A DNA stretch of 64,000 nt, from positions 2,108,001-2,172,000 of the forward strand of contig CM056878.1 of assembly GCA_029876055.1 (NCBI GenBank). Direction: 5' to 3'. Under the pieces are notes generated by a model that saw nothing but the letters and a program-made list of their open reading frames with translations, made no database searches and was not told the origin of the DNA. This document shows, piece after piece, positions 10,620-21,097 of the stretch. This DNA comes from Madurella fahalii (lineage: Eukaryota; Ascomycota; Sordariomycetes; Sordariales). Numbering within the stretch: position 1 is the first letter of the stretch; each line of letters starts with the position of its first letter. The translations under genes and the position numbers were made by a program.

Positions 10620-11969
10620 TTATTCCAACCGAAACCTAAACCTCTCCGTCCCCCTGACCCCGACATTCACCCTCCACACCCCACCGCCCAACCGCTTACT
10701 TTCCCCCTCGCCCTCGTCATCCCCGGCAGTCGTGATGAACAGTTCCTCCCCGACAAACTCGACGCACGTAATGTTCCTCGTCGGTAAGATGATCTCGCCC
10801 ACGAGCCTGCCTTCGGGCGAGATCTTGAGCACCCTGCCCTCGCCGTACACGGCGTGCCACAGGTTGCCGTCCACATCGACGCGGAACCCGTCGGGCTCGC
10901 CGGGCCCGTCGTGGCGGTAAAACACGCGCTCGTTGGACAGGGACCCGTCCTCGGCGGCGAAATCCCAGGCAAAGACCATGCGCGCCGTCGAGTGGGTAAA
11001 GTACATTGTGCGGCCGTCGGGGGACCAGCCGACCGAGTTGGGGATGGTCAGGCCGGCGCGCGAGCGCGTGACTGTTCTGCCATTGGGGAAGAGGTAGAGG
11101 GAACCTGTTTGTTGGTGGGAAAGGCGGTGATTGGGTGACATGTTAGAGATTTGCTCATTCTTCCGCTTGCTGTTTGGTTACCCATTGGGGTTGGTTTCAT
11201 TACGGAGATGGACGGAAGCGTAGCAAGCACGTCAGACCGCGTGGCATAGATTAACCTGTGCCAAGCGGGACAACGGCCTGAACTATACCGTGGTGATGTG
11301 GTGTTTGTTGCCCTCGCTGGCCCATTGACCTGCTAGCTAGCCACGTGGAAAGGAGAATGTGGTCTCTTCCATTTCTTCCAGGAGACTGGTGACACGGTGA
11401 CAGAGAAGCTAACAATGAATGGGAAAAAGAAAAAAAAAAAATAAGATAAAAATAAGATAAAAAAATGAAAGCAAAAATAAATCAAAATAGAAAATAAAAT
11501 AAAATAAAATAAAATAAAATAAAAATAAAAACTCACCTTCGGGCTGAAACGGCCCCAACCCGAAATCCGTCATGGTCCCCAGCCAGAACCTTCCCTTCGG
11601 ATCAGCCGCGCCATCGTTGGGCCTGATCCTCTCTGGCTTGACCTCGGGCAGCTTCGTCAGGTACTCGTACTTGCCTGACTTGCGATCCAACAGCGCCAGC
11701 CCTTGCTTGGCCCCGATCAAGACAGTCTCGGACGGGTCCCGACCTTCGACGTCGGCCGTGACAGTGACAGCTTCCTCAAACTGGAGCGTCTTGAGTGACG
11801 AGGGGCCGTCAGTAACCGAAACGGTGTGGAACTGCTTCTTCTTGATGTCGACGAAGCGCAGCGTCTCGGTGGTGGGCTCGTAGTAAGGCCCTTCGCCGAG
11901 CGAGCAGTGCATGTCCAGGTACGGGGCGCCAGCCTGCCATTTCTCCGGAATGGCGTTCGTCTTTGCCAT
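10620..11969 (-). CDS. SMP-30/gluconolactonase (regucalcin)-family protein
   Basis: Predicted six-bladed beta-propeller lactonase that opens sugar lactones with the help of a divalent metal. Two exons (11969-11537, 11104-10620) give 305 residues, the usual family length. The expected metal-site residues are present: Glu26 in SLGEGPYYE, Asn118 in RPNDGAADP, Asn167 in IPNSVGWSPDG and Asp216 in GEPDGFRVD. The join across the intron restores QPEGSLYLFPNG. The intron is 432 nt, several times longer than others in this window, and contains A/T-rich AAAAT repeats. The start MAKTNAIPEKW fits the family; longer in-frame extensions upstream are Arg-rich and unlike it. No secretion signal is seen, so a cytosolic enzyme is likely. 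The substrate cannot be told from sequence. Confidence 0.9.
11430..11531. repeat. A/T-rich AAAAT repeat inside the SMP-30 intron
   Basis: Tandem AAAAT-like units (clearest at about 11488-11531) lie near the 5' end of the long intron. In the sense direction they read as a T-rich tract just after the donor site. Confidence 0.85.
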
Positions 11970-14340
11970 TGTTGTGAGTTGTCGTCGTCTTGCTGGTCGG
12001 TCTGGGGCGAGCGGTGGGGTCTGCAGATGTCTCCGGCTTCTGCGTTTTGCTCCGCAAGAGCGAATGGCGGGTTCCCGGGGAAGTGATTCCTCTGCGGAAA
12101 ACAAGAACTTGAAGGTTGCAAGTACTGCTTGCAACCACGTTTTATCATCCCGATCCTGCACTACAGGTGCGGAGCCAGTAGAGCGTCCGGCGGCCCGGAC
12201 GGGCGAGATATGGACATGGACATGGAGCCGCCGTTTCTGGAGGCGGAAGACGGCCCTCTGATCCGCTGGGGCGGTTTGTATGTATTTTGATAGCCGACGG
12301 GAAAACAGCGGGAAGCGATTTTGTTTCCGGGGAAGCCTGTCCTCGCTCCAACGGTAGCCCGAAAGGCTGGAAAGTGAACGGCAGCGAGACGCGAAATTCG
12401 CAGCAGGAATCCAGCCAGGTATGCCGCATTCTGCTCACGGCTCTCGGTACTTGTTGGGGCTCTTGGAGGCGGGGTTTCATGGTGCCCGTGCCCGAACGCT
12501 CTTGACCCACTGGACGCCCAGAAAATGCACTGTCCAAGTCGAAAACGTAAAAAAGAAAAGAGAGTTTGGTACTTTTCGCATGTCATAGCTGTCTCGTGAC
12601 TGGCGGTTGATCTGCTGCCCTCGGAAAATGTTGCCATGGAGGGCGTTCGGGGCTCCCTTGCTACGGTCACCTGCCAAGTCAGCCATCCTGATTAAGGTAG
12701 CCCGCCGTGACCTGGAGACCGGTGAGAGGATCCAATGCCTGAGTTGTCGTGCAGGACGACGTGTCGGCCTCATTCTGTGCCGAGCTTGCTGTCCGCCTGC
12801 CATGGGATGGGATACGTGTGGCATTGTTGTGGGATGCCCTCCACCCCCATACATATGCGCATCTTGAACCATGGTCCCTTCTGCTGGGACGCGGCCGGGC
12901 GCTCCAACGCGGGAAATTGATGGTGCGACCTTGAGTTGCTGCCCAAAATCCAGTGGTGGGAGATCCCCGTATTCCGGCTGCAACAGCCTATCGCTTTGCT
13001 TCCCGCGCCACTTGGCAATTTGCTTCAAGAGCATGGTATTTCAATGTCTCGGGTCGTCCCTATTTCGTGGCCCATCTCAATTGCCGCTGTTATCCCAATT
13101 TGTCTCTGCCCTGTGTGAGAAACACATGATCTGCAACAGCTGCGCGCCTGCCGTCTTGGGGTGCCAAACGTGGAATGAGACTGTGGCTTATCAAGGGTCC
13201 AATATTGCGCGGGCTCCCAGCGGCTGACTTTACCAAACGGCCCAGAACGTCGTGGCAGGTCGCACTGGGGAGGACCGAGCTGGGGAGAGACGAGCCGAAG
13301 GAAACTCGTCGTTCCATCCCCATGAAGGCTCCTGGGCTCTTTCGGTGTGCAAAAGTTGGAATCGGCAACTGCCGTCCTGTTGTTTTCGGATGGGTGCAGG
13401 AGCACTTGCATGGGGGCAACGAGCCGGTTCGTGGGGGAGAGCGCGAGATTACGTAGCTTGCATTCTGCTGTGGCACATTCAAGGCCCCAGGACCAGATGC
13501 TGGGAACAACAGCCATACGCGCCTTACAGTCCGTCACAGCAAAGATAGTTTCCTGCGAGCTCGTTGGGCTTGGTGCAAGAATATGTGTTACTCTTGCGCA
13601 GCTTCTCCTGTTTTCGGCCCTCCTCCACCCGCGACAAGGACCCGGAATAAGGTTACATCGGGCTCTGGACAGAGGGCGGTTCTGCCTTCCGATGCATGCA
13701 AGGTCCCCACGCACGCTGCATGCCATCGATGCACCGTCGCTGCACATCTTCCCGCTTCGGGTATTCTCTGTGAGCTGGCAAGGAGACCCTGGCCGTCCCC
13801 CATCGACACCGCCGTTGTGGACCATCACCGCCCATTCCTGATTCTTCGCTTTGGAAGTCAAACCTGCCATAAATCTAAGCCATCATCGTCTGAGTGACCA
13901 AGGTTAAGTAACAGGGCGAAGGAGACCGGCTAGGGGCTGCTCGGGCGGTTTACAAGTGGTACTCTCTCCGCTGTTGCCGGCGTTTACACTGCACCACAAG
14001 TGAGGGGTGAGACATTCACATCTGTCTCAGGCCTAGTTTTATCGAGACAAATAACATCACCGCAGGTTTTCGTTTGCGACGTGTACTATCAAACAATTAG
14101 GCGAGCTACCATGTAGACCTTGATGATTTAGACAGCAGGCTCGAGTTTCTGATTCCTTGCTTTCCCCACATGATATGCGCCTGTTGCTTTTGATGGATTC
14201 AAATCGTCTCATTACGCCCCAAAGTTCCCGCCGGTTTGTTCTGTTCTCAGGCGCCGCCACATAAGCCATGTGCACATTTAGGCGATTGTGACAAGCATAC
14301 GCTGTACGATTCTCCATCTCACTCTGGCTGTACCTCCGGG

Positions 14341-14384
14341 TTCTTTTCTTTTCTTTTCTTTCTTTCTTTCTTTTTTTTTTTTGC
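14341..14384. repeat. pyrimidine tract (TTTTC/TTTC units)
   Basis: A run of T and C, ending in about a dozen T, sits just upstream of the 28-bp palindrome. Confidence 0.85.
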
Positions 14385-14399
14385 TCATTTTCCTGCAGT

Positions 14400-14427
14400 T
14401 GCCAGCACGCGCATGCGCGTGCTGGCA
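14400..14427. repeat. 28-bp perfect palindrome
   Basis: The sequence is its own reverse complement over 28 bases; the left half is TGCCAGCACGCGCA. The centre GCGCATGCGC is alternating purine/pyrimidine, which favours cruciform or Z-DNA formation. It could be a binding site for a dimeric regulator. Its position next to a pyrimidine tract in gene-free DNA is notable. Confidence 0.9.
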
Positions 14428-15514
14428 GCGGCTTCGAATCCTCCTTAACGCTAAAACCCAAACAATGTGGGTGGGGAGATTCGGCAAATGTGTTAGAGCA
14501 GGTACCATACCGATGTATGTGAGGCGCCACCACCGTCTTGTATTGGCGCGCAGCGCCGCATGATATCAGTATCCCGCCGCCGTGTCTCCCGCCCGGGTCC
14601 TCGCTCTCATGACCTTGACCCCAGCCCCTGGAAGTCAGTGCGTCTTGTAAACAGGCGAGTTTGCACCATGGGTTCAGCGGACGAGCGGTGAAGGCAAGTC
14701 TTGGAAAGGGCCTGCCCTGGAATCCAAGGCTTAGAGAAATACCGCCATGCTTCAGTTGGTAACTGCGGCCGCATCTTTGGCCGCAGCGCCGAGCTGGCAG
14801 CAGCCTCATTTGCTTTGAAGCTGGAACGCAATGGCCAGCTAAACGAGTACTGGACCAGGGTGATCAGATCAGCAGCTACCCGATCCCCGCAACCAAAGAA
14901 CGGTGTCAATCACAGTGGCCCGCACAGGCACTATCTGCACGACAGCCCAAGTCGATTGCGGGCGCTTCAGGCGTCAATGCGGGCTGCATGAAACACAAGT
15001 GATGGAGTGACGCAGCGTGTTGTACCTTATTTTTAATCAATGGCTTGCAGGCGGCTAGGAGTCCGACAGAGCGCGCTCGGTTGCCGTCATTGGGACACGA
15101 CAACGGCATGTTAAAATCACGGTTCAACGGGTCAACGGGAAAGTCAGCATCGCGTGGTAAAAGAGCAGGATTCCGTTGCCACAAACAGTTAGAATCGCGG
15201 TCAGCCACCCTGGATGTGGAAGCTTTGGAAGGTTCCATCCAAGCAGGTTGGCGGCGAAGCGTTGCGTGGTCCTGGCGGAAGCGCTGCTGACAGTAGCTGT
15301 CTTCCTCGCGCCCGCCTTGCCTGCCTTGCCTCCCCCCGGGACCATGTTTCCAATCATCGGAATTCATCAGATTGCTGGTACGAAGATGACGGAAAATTAG
15401 ACGCAATATATGGGCGTTTCTTGGCGGACCGCCTTGCAATTACACAGTATCGCCTGAAAAAGTGCTCCTTCAGGGACACGCTCCTTCGCGCATATTAGAA
15501 ACAGCCGAAACCTT

Positions 15515-15621
15515 TTTTCTCCTCTTTTTTTTTTTTTATTTTTTTTTATTATGTTTTATTATGTTTTATTTTTGTTTTATTTTATTTTAGTTTATTTTAT
15601 TTATCCCCCCCCCCCCCCCCC
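15515..15621. repeat. T-rich tract followed by a 17-C run
   Basis: About 90 bases of TTTTA-like units run directly into 17 consecutive C (15605-15621). It resembles a mutable low-complexity patch; no function is evident. Confidence 0.85.
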
Positions 15622-16240
15622 TTCGCGCTCTATCCGCAGCGGTGGGTGTGTCCGGGTAAGACAGGATCGAAGAGGACCAGCACTGGGCCACAGCTGCAGA
15701 TTCACCACCTCCTTCATGTCGTGCCACGGGGCAAACCTCGAGAGGGGTGAGTTGTCAGCCGGTCCACAGACCGGGCAAACGGTGACTATCGGAGCGAGGT
15801 GGAAGTTGCTCGATAACGAGACTGATGATGGCAGAACGGAAAGCTCCTGACCTGCGCTATGCACAAATTGGGTAGGTAGGTGACGTTATTTAGGGCTAGC
15901 GCATAGCTCTTCCGCGTTCCCCGAAAGCATAGCCAGCCATGATCAGGAGCCAAAACGGTCTGACGGGACACCACTATGCCCTTTTGACATGCTTCTTGCC
16001 AGAACCTACGGCAAATGCTCCACCTACTAGCTCCAAGGGTGTTCCGGGAAGCAGCGGTGTGCACAGTGTCAGTCGGCGCTCGTTATCCCAGGCTCTTCTT
16101 GGCGCCTTTACCCCATTCCTTCGACCGCCCGCGCTTCCAGAACCTCAGGTTGTCCGCGGGCGTTGACCCAGACCCTGGTACAGTATGTACATTCCGAGAT
16201 GTAGCTACCGAGGCCGGAAATTTCTTCTTCTCTCGGAAGA

Positions 16241-16300
16241 CGAAAAGAGAGAGAGGGAGAGAGAGAGGAAAGAAAGGGAAAGAAGAAGAACGAAACGAAC
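16241..16300. repeat. GA-rich purine tract
   Basis: Sixty bases almost entirely of G and A, including GAGAGAG units. Such tracts are often nucleosome-poor regulatory DNA; here that is inference. Confidence 0.8.
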
Positions 16301-19165
16301 ATCAATAGCACAACCCTCGGTATCGCCAGACAAGGAATTTGACGCAGATCGGGTCACCAAGACCAACCACGGACAACGCAGTCTGGCGCTGCATCAGTCA
16401 ACTGGACCCGTCGGGCATGCCTTTTGGCACCCGGCAGCGCAAGACCCGCTGCCCAGGGCCCCAGCCGTGATGGGCCATGCACTGACACGAGACTGCTCGA
16501 TGAATCCCGCCATTCCTCCCCACTCAGAAACCCCATCTCGAGAATTTGGAACCGCGTCAGACCCATCAGCCATCCCCGCGGCCCTGCCCGTAACGTATAC
16601 TGCGTAATATAACGTTACCCTCCGTCGAATGGCAACGGGTTCGCGTCACTTGCATGGCCGGTACCGCGCAATGCTGGTTCGTCGAACCGGCCGGCTAGGC
16701 TTTGCCAGGGAACGGTCCGTCTCGGGCTATTCTGGGGTTCTCATTTCTGCTACGATGGCCGCTGCGCCTTGGATGACGGGCATCTCGGACCCGCCAACCC
16801 ATGCCTACCTTGCCCTTGTTGACGCGCCTGCCAGCTTGCGCCCCGACTGGAGCTGGCCGCTAACGTTCAGCGGAGCTCTGACAACACGACTTGTACCCAG
16901 ACCGTGCAGATCTCGCTCTGGCTCTCTCACCTCTCCCGCTGCCCTGCCCGCTTTGGGGTGGCCTGTCTTGCTCGATTTGGCCAGCCCTCAACCCGCAGGC
17001 GCGTGGATGACGCACCCTGGTTCCAACACGTCAGACGGTCTGCTGCTGAGGCTGCCCGCGCTGGAGCTGTTGTGCAGCCAATTCAGCCTCGGGGTGCCTC
17101 TAGTAGCTAATCCGCCGAGACCGATGTGTTGGACAACTCCAACCGCCGATGCACTCTGTATCTGGCTGCGAAGACACGCCGTGTTGACAGACCAGAGCGC
17201 GGGGATTTTGACACGATGAGCCCGCTGCAGAGAGCCGCGTGCGGTGGGATCTGCTACCGTTTCCCAAGATGGTATCGCGGCGGCCTTCGTCGGCGATGGC
17301 GATCTCCCCGTGCGCGGGCCCATTGACCATTTACACTACGTGTAGTTACAGCCCGCCGGCCGCGCTACTTTTCTCTCGCCGGCGAGGCAGGTAGAGAACC
17401 CCCAGGCCCAACGGAAGGGGATCCTTCGTGGATGGTATGAGAGAAATATAGCCTTGTCGCCGTTGGCTTGCTCGACATACGGGGTTGTTAATTACCGGCC
17501 TGGTTCGGGCATCTACTAGTTCATGCGCTCCAGAAGAGAGCTTTCGTCTGAAGGTTCGCTCTCGACAGAATCTGAGGGTGAAGCTGTTGGCCAAGCCCGC
17601 CAAGCAACCGTCAACTGGCTGCCGCTCCTGGTGCACTAGCAGTGTGGGTTCGCAGGGCGTGCAAGGTTGCTTGCTGATGCGAGCCACCACATCCATACAG
17701 TCGGCGCCGGTTCTTTGGGTCTCAAGGGGGGTTTCGAGCATATCGGGCTTCTGATCGAGAGTCACGCAAGTCACCCACTCTCGGCCTGACGGGCTTTTTC
17801 GTCTTGCGTCAAGAACGTTGCCCACGTCCGTCATACTCGGTTCGAAAAAGGAAAAAACACGAGCGAGCGGTAGGGAGTGGAGGAGAGTCCAGGGCCAACC
17901 AATCCAGAACGAAGCACACCCAAGCCCCGTTATGTCTTAGCACACAACTACCTAGCATGGCCCCCTGGCTGCTTCGTACCCCGGTAAACAACCATTTCCC
18001 GACTGACGGTGCTGGGCCCTGTCGACCCGGGACGCAATGGGGGTGTATTGTAAAGGACATGGGCAGGAAAAATCCACCCAGCTGCTTTAAAGGGTTGGTT
18101 TGCTGGTCGGCTGTGGCAGCAGAAACTCGCCATTAAGGCCGGGCATCCAATCTCCTCCACATCTCTTTTAACTGTCCGCTTTCCTTCCGGAGATATCGAC
18201 AGGATCCAGCTGTTTCCCCGAGAAGTGGTTGGGGTGCCAATATCAAAAACGCCGTCGCCGCCTGATTCTCACGATAGCCGCCCAGCTGCCAGCTCTAGAT
18301 TTGCCCTCGAGCTCCTTGACACCTTCCCGACACAGTATCATTGCCCCGCTACATAGAGAGTACGAGAGAGGAACGGCTAAAAACAAGAGGTTCTTTGGTG
18401 CTCTGTGGTCCTGTCCATTCACAGCGGCAAAGACGCTTTTAGCGCACCCAGGCCCTCGTAGCCACTCATTGCCGGACGGCCCTCGCAAGGGCTCCCAGTG
18501 GCTGTCTCTCCCGCAAGCTCAGTCCACGGCCCACACAGCAAGTACACTTCTTAGGTCGATAGCCTGCCGTCTCTTTGCACCTGCCATCTTGTCATGCTCA
18601 GCTAGGAAGTCACTCCGTCACGGCTGGGCCCCTTCCCCACCCCTTCGTTCAAGCAGCTCGCTCCGTGACTTTCTACCGGAAACCTGTGTGGCACGTCCAA
18701 CTGAACGCAAAGCCAACACATCCAAATAGCTGTGGGCTTCGAACACGTACTTATTGCGTCTTCCCGGCCTTCCCGCTCTAGCTGCCCGGGACGGCGAACA
18801 CTCACCCTCCGTCCCCGACGTGGCCGTCGCGAGGTTCCGATCTTTAGTGGACCACGCCGTCTGTACGACATATAGGGTCGCCGCCACTACCTCCACCCGA
18901 CACCGACTCTCCTGTCGTTAGCGGCAGGGCAACAGGCACGTCACTGTTTCGGACGACAGTCAGTCAGCGTGGCGATCCAATCGTTCTCTTGGTGGGCCCA
19001 AGAACCAGCGCGAAGCTGGGCTGGCGCGGACCTCTTGCAGCTGCCCTCGATAGCTGCCTGCGGTCCCCGGCGCCTGGGCGAGAGCATCGACGCGAGCTGG
19101 GCGCGGGGTGTCGGCTCCGAGCAAGAACCCGCCTCCCAGCTTTCTGAAAACGGTTGCAGACGTCA

Positions 19166-19318
19166 ATGTCAGGGTCCCCGAGACCTAAAGAACGAAGGGG
19201 AACAGATGTCGCAGGGGGAATCTGCGCCTCGCCCTGTCTCCCGCCACTCTTTGCGGTCTCCGTCGACAGCTGCAGCATCCTCTCCCCCATCTCGGCGAAG
19301 CCGTGTACCTCAAGATGA
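19166..19318 (+). other. possible upstream ORF overlapping the bZIP start
   Basis: A 50-codon frame begins at an ATG 40 bp before the proposed bZIP start and runs out of frame past it, stopping at 19318. If the transcript includes it, the bZIP start would need leaky scanning or reinitiation elsewhere, a known control for fungal bZIP genes. The mRNA 5' end is unknown. Confidence 0.3.
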
Positions 19319-21097
19319 CCCGAGAGCTCGGCCACTTCACGGTCCCGGTGGCATTACGGTAACCGGGGGAGATGAGAGAGACCAGTATCCCGGAACCAGG
19401 GCCGTAGACTCGCGCGATATTTCAAACCCGGCGGGACCGCACGGGGCCTTGATCGCGCCGGCCGCAACTCCTACACAGCCTTCGGTTGCCGGAGGAAACC
19501 CTCAGTCCGCCATGGGAACAGGCCAATACGGGTCCGAAGGGTCGCCCTCCCGCCCTTTCGCTTTGCCAGCCCAAGGGTCAGCGACACCGCAACCGACTAA
19601 CCCAACCGCCCCCCCGACACCATCGCCCGTCGCAGCTTCGACCGCTGTTGACCGGGGATCGCCCCCCATCGTTCACCCCTATCCTTTGGCTGCGCGACGA
19701 ATTCTGACGCCAAAGTCGCCCAGGGCAACCAGTCTCAGCAGAGCTGCTCTGAGGACGGTAGAGGCACAACATCTCGCGAACTTTCCCGCTGCCGGACCGA
19801 GAAGCGGTACAACATCGCACGACGTCCAGGCTCTTGGAGGAACCCCGCCGTTTCATGGCTCCATACCGGGCCAAGGGACGGCTGTACCCCCGCCGACTCG
19901 GCCACCGTCTGGCCTCGCTCGATCGCTCTCCCAGCCGAGTTTGAGCCACGGCCTCCCATCCAACCCTCACGGAGAACCGTTCCAGCCTGGACGCCTAAAG
20001 CGTGAGCATAGCGGGCGGCCCGTCTTCTCGGGTCCCCCATTCGCGGCTCCGCTTCCGGCTAATCGGGGGTACGGTCCATCTGGACTTTTGGGGGATGGGA
20101 GGTGGGGGGCCGGGCTCATCAGCTCGCTGCCTCCTGGAGGTTCTGCAGCAAGGAATCTCCAGATCGCAGAGGGCCAGACACTCCTGACCATAACACCAAG
20201 ACACGGGGAGGAGATTGTGGTCCCCGTCGACGTCCACCAGGCATCCAAGCAAGCAGACGAGAAGAGGCAGCGCAACGCGGGAGCATCGGCAAGGTTCCGA
20301 CAGCGGAAGAAGGAGCGCGAAAGGGAGCAACAGGAAGGAATGCAGAAGTTGGAAAATCAAAACCGAGAGTTGGAGAAGAAGAACGAGGAGCTTAGGAAGC
20401 AATGCCAGGACTTGGAGAACCAGCGAAACTTCTACCGAAGCGAGCGAAATCGCCTGCGAGAGATCGTATCTCGCACTCCCGGCATCAGTGAGTGGGCTGA
20501 TCGAGGGCCGCCGAGCCCGATCCCGTCAAGAGGAGGAGCTTTTGCGCCCGACAGCAACACGCTTCTTGCTCACCCGCCGCCGCCGCCGCCGCCGCCGCCG
20601 CCTCCAGCCCCGTCACACACCCACACCCACACCCACTCCCACTCCCACTCCCAAATTCAATCTCGTCCGGCTCCCTATCCTCATGCCCTCGCTCACCCTC
20701 ACCCGCGCTCGAGCTCGTACGGCGACCCTTCGATGCTTGAGCCCCCGGCTAGACGGAGGAGGACAGATTCCGAACCACAGCTCCCGACTACCTCGTACAG
20801 CTTGATGACTCCAGCCTCATTACCGCCAATTCCAGGTCCTCCTCCCACTGCCTTCGGTATCCCGCCGTCACCGCACATCACCCCCCCCCGGGAACGGCGC
20901 GGCTGCCCCCGTTACCTCCGCTACGGTTTGACCAGCCTCGACCTCCATCAACAACACCCCCCCCAATCCAAAGCGCGCCTCCTCCGCCGTCAGTCCCTCC
21001 TCAATCCGCCAGTCCATACCCTAGTTATAGGAAACACCCGTACGAGACAGGATGGGCCACAGAACCTCGGGGTCAAGCAGAGGGCGGTCCTAGGTGA
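19206..21097 (+). CDS. bZIP transcription factor (apparent one-base frameshift near the 3' end)
   Basis: Nuclear DNA-binding regulator. The basic region near residues 352-375 carries the diagnostic N-x7-R motif in RNAGASARFRQRKKERE, followed by a leucine-zipper coiled coil (QKLENQNRELEKKNEEL and onward to about residue 420). Flanks are long, Pro/Ser-rich and disordered, with a poly-Pro run and alternating Thr/Ser-His repeats after the zipper. The start is the first ATG in frame (19206), although the frame is open upstream. As written, the frame at the 9-C run (20881-20889) passes into unlikely sequence up to 21170. One more C there would give a Pro-rich tail including SYRKHPYETGW and a stop at 21097 (630 residues). 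An assembly error in the homopolymer is the simplest reason. The basic region recalls the sulphur/nitrogen regulator group, but target genes cannot be told. Confidence 0.85.
20574..20652 (+). repeat. CCG and CACACCC/CACTCC coding microsatellites
   Basis: A (CCG)n tract encodes a poly-proline run and is followed by hexamer repeats encoding Thr-His and Ser-His pairs. Both lie in the disordered tail of the bZIP protein and are likely length-variable. Confidence 0.85.

Larger units (their letters stand above)
11970..19205. promoter_or_regulatory. 7.2-kb gene-free divergent region upstream of SMP-30 and bZIP genes
   Basis: No protein gene could be supported on either strand. The longest frames (281 codons at 13870-13025 on minus, 196 codons at 16629-17219 on plus) are compositionally odd, match no family and overlap frames of similar length in other phases. 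The base composition is moderate and not uniformly AT-rich, so wholesale RIP is not evident. It holds a long palindrome, pyrimidine and purine tracts and a 17-C run, listed separately. It may contain a long 5' leader or regulatory DNA for the bZIP gene, or non-coding transcripts; this is inference. Confidence 0.4.

Noticed and set aside
13025..13870. 281-codon open frame on minus
   Set aside because: It begins with ATG but has no recognisable motif. Long frames overlap it on the other strand, and its composition (many Cys, Arg, Ser scattered) looks like translated non-coding DNA.
16629..17219. 196-codon open frame on plus
   Set aside because: Starts with ATG but resembles no family, and nearby frames of similar quality exist in the same gene-free interval.
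12200..19200. Possible RIP-degraded transposon in the long gap
   Set aside because: No terminal repeats, transposase or reverse-transcriptase traces are seen, and the sequence is not uniformly AT-rich.
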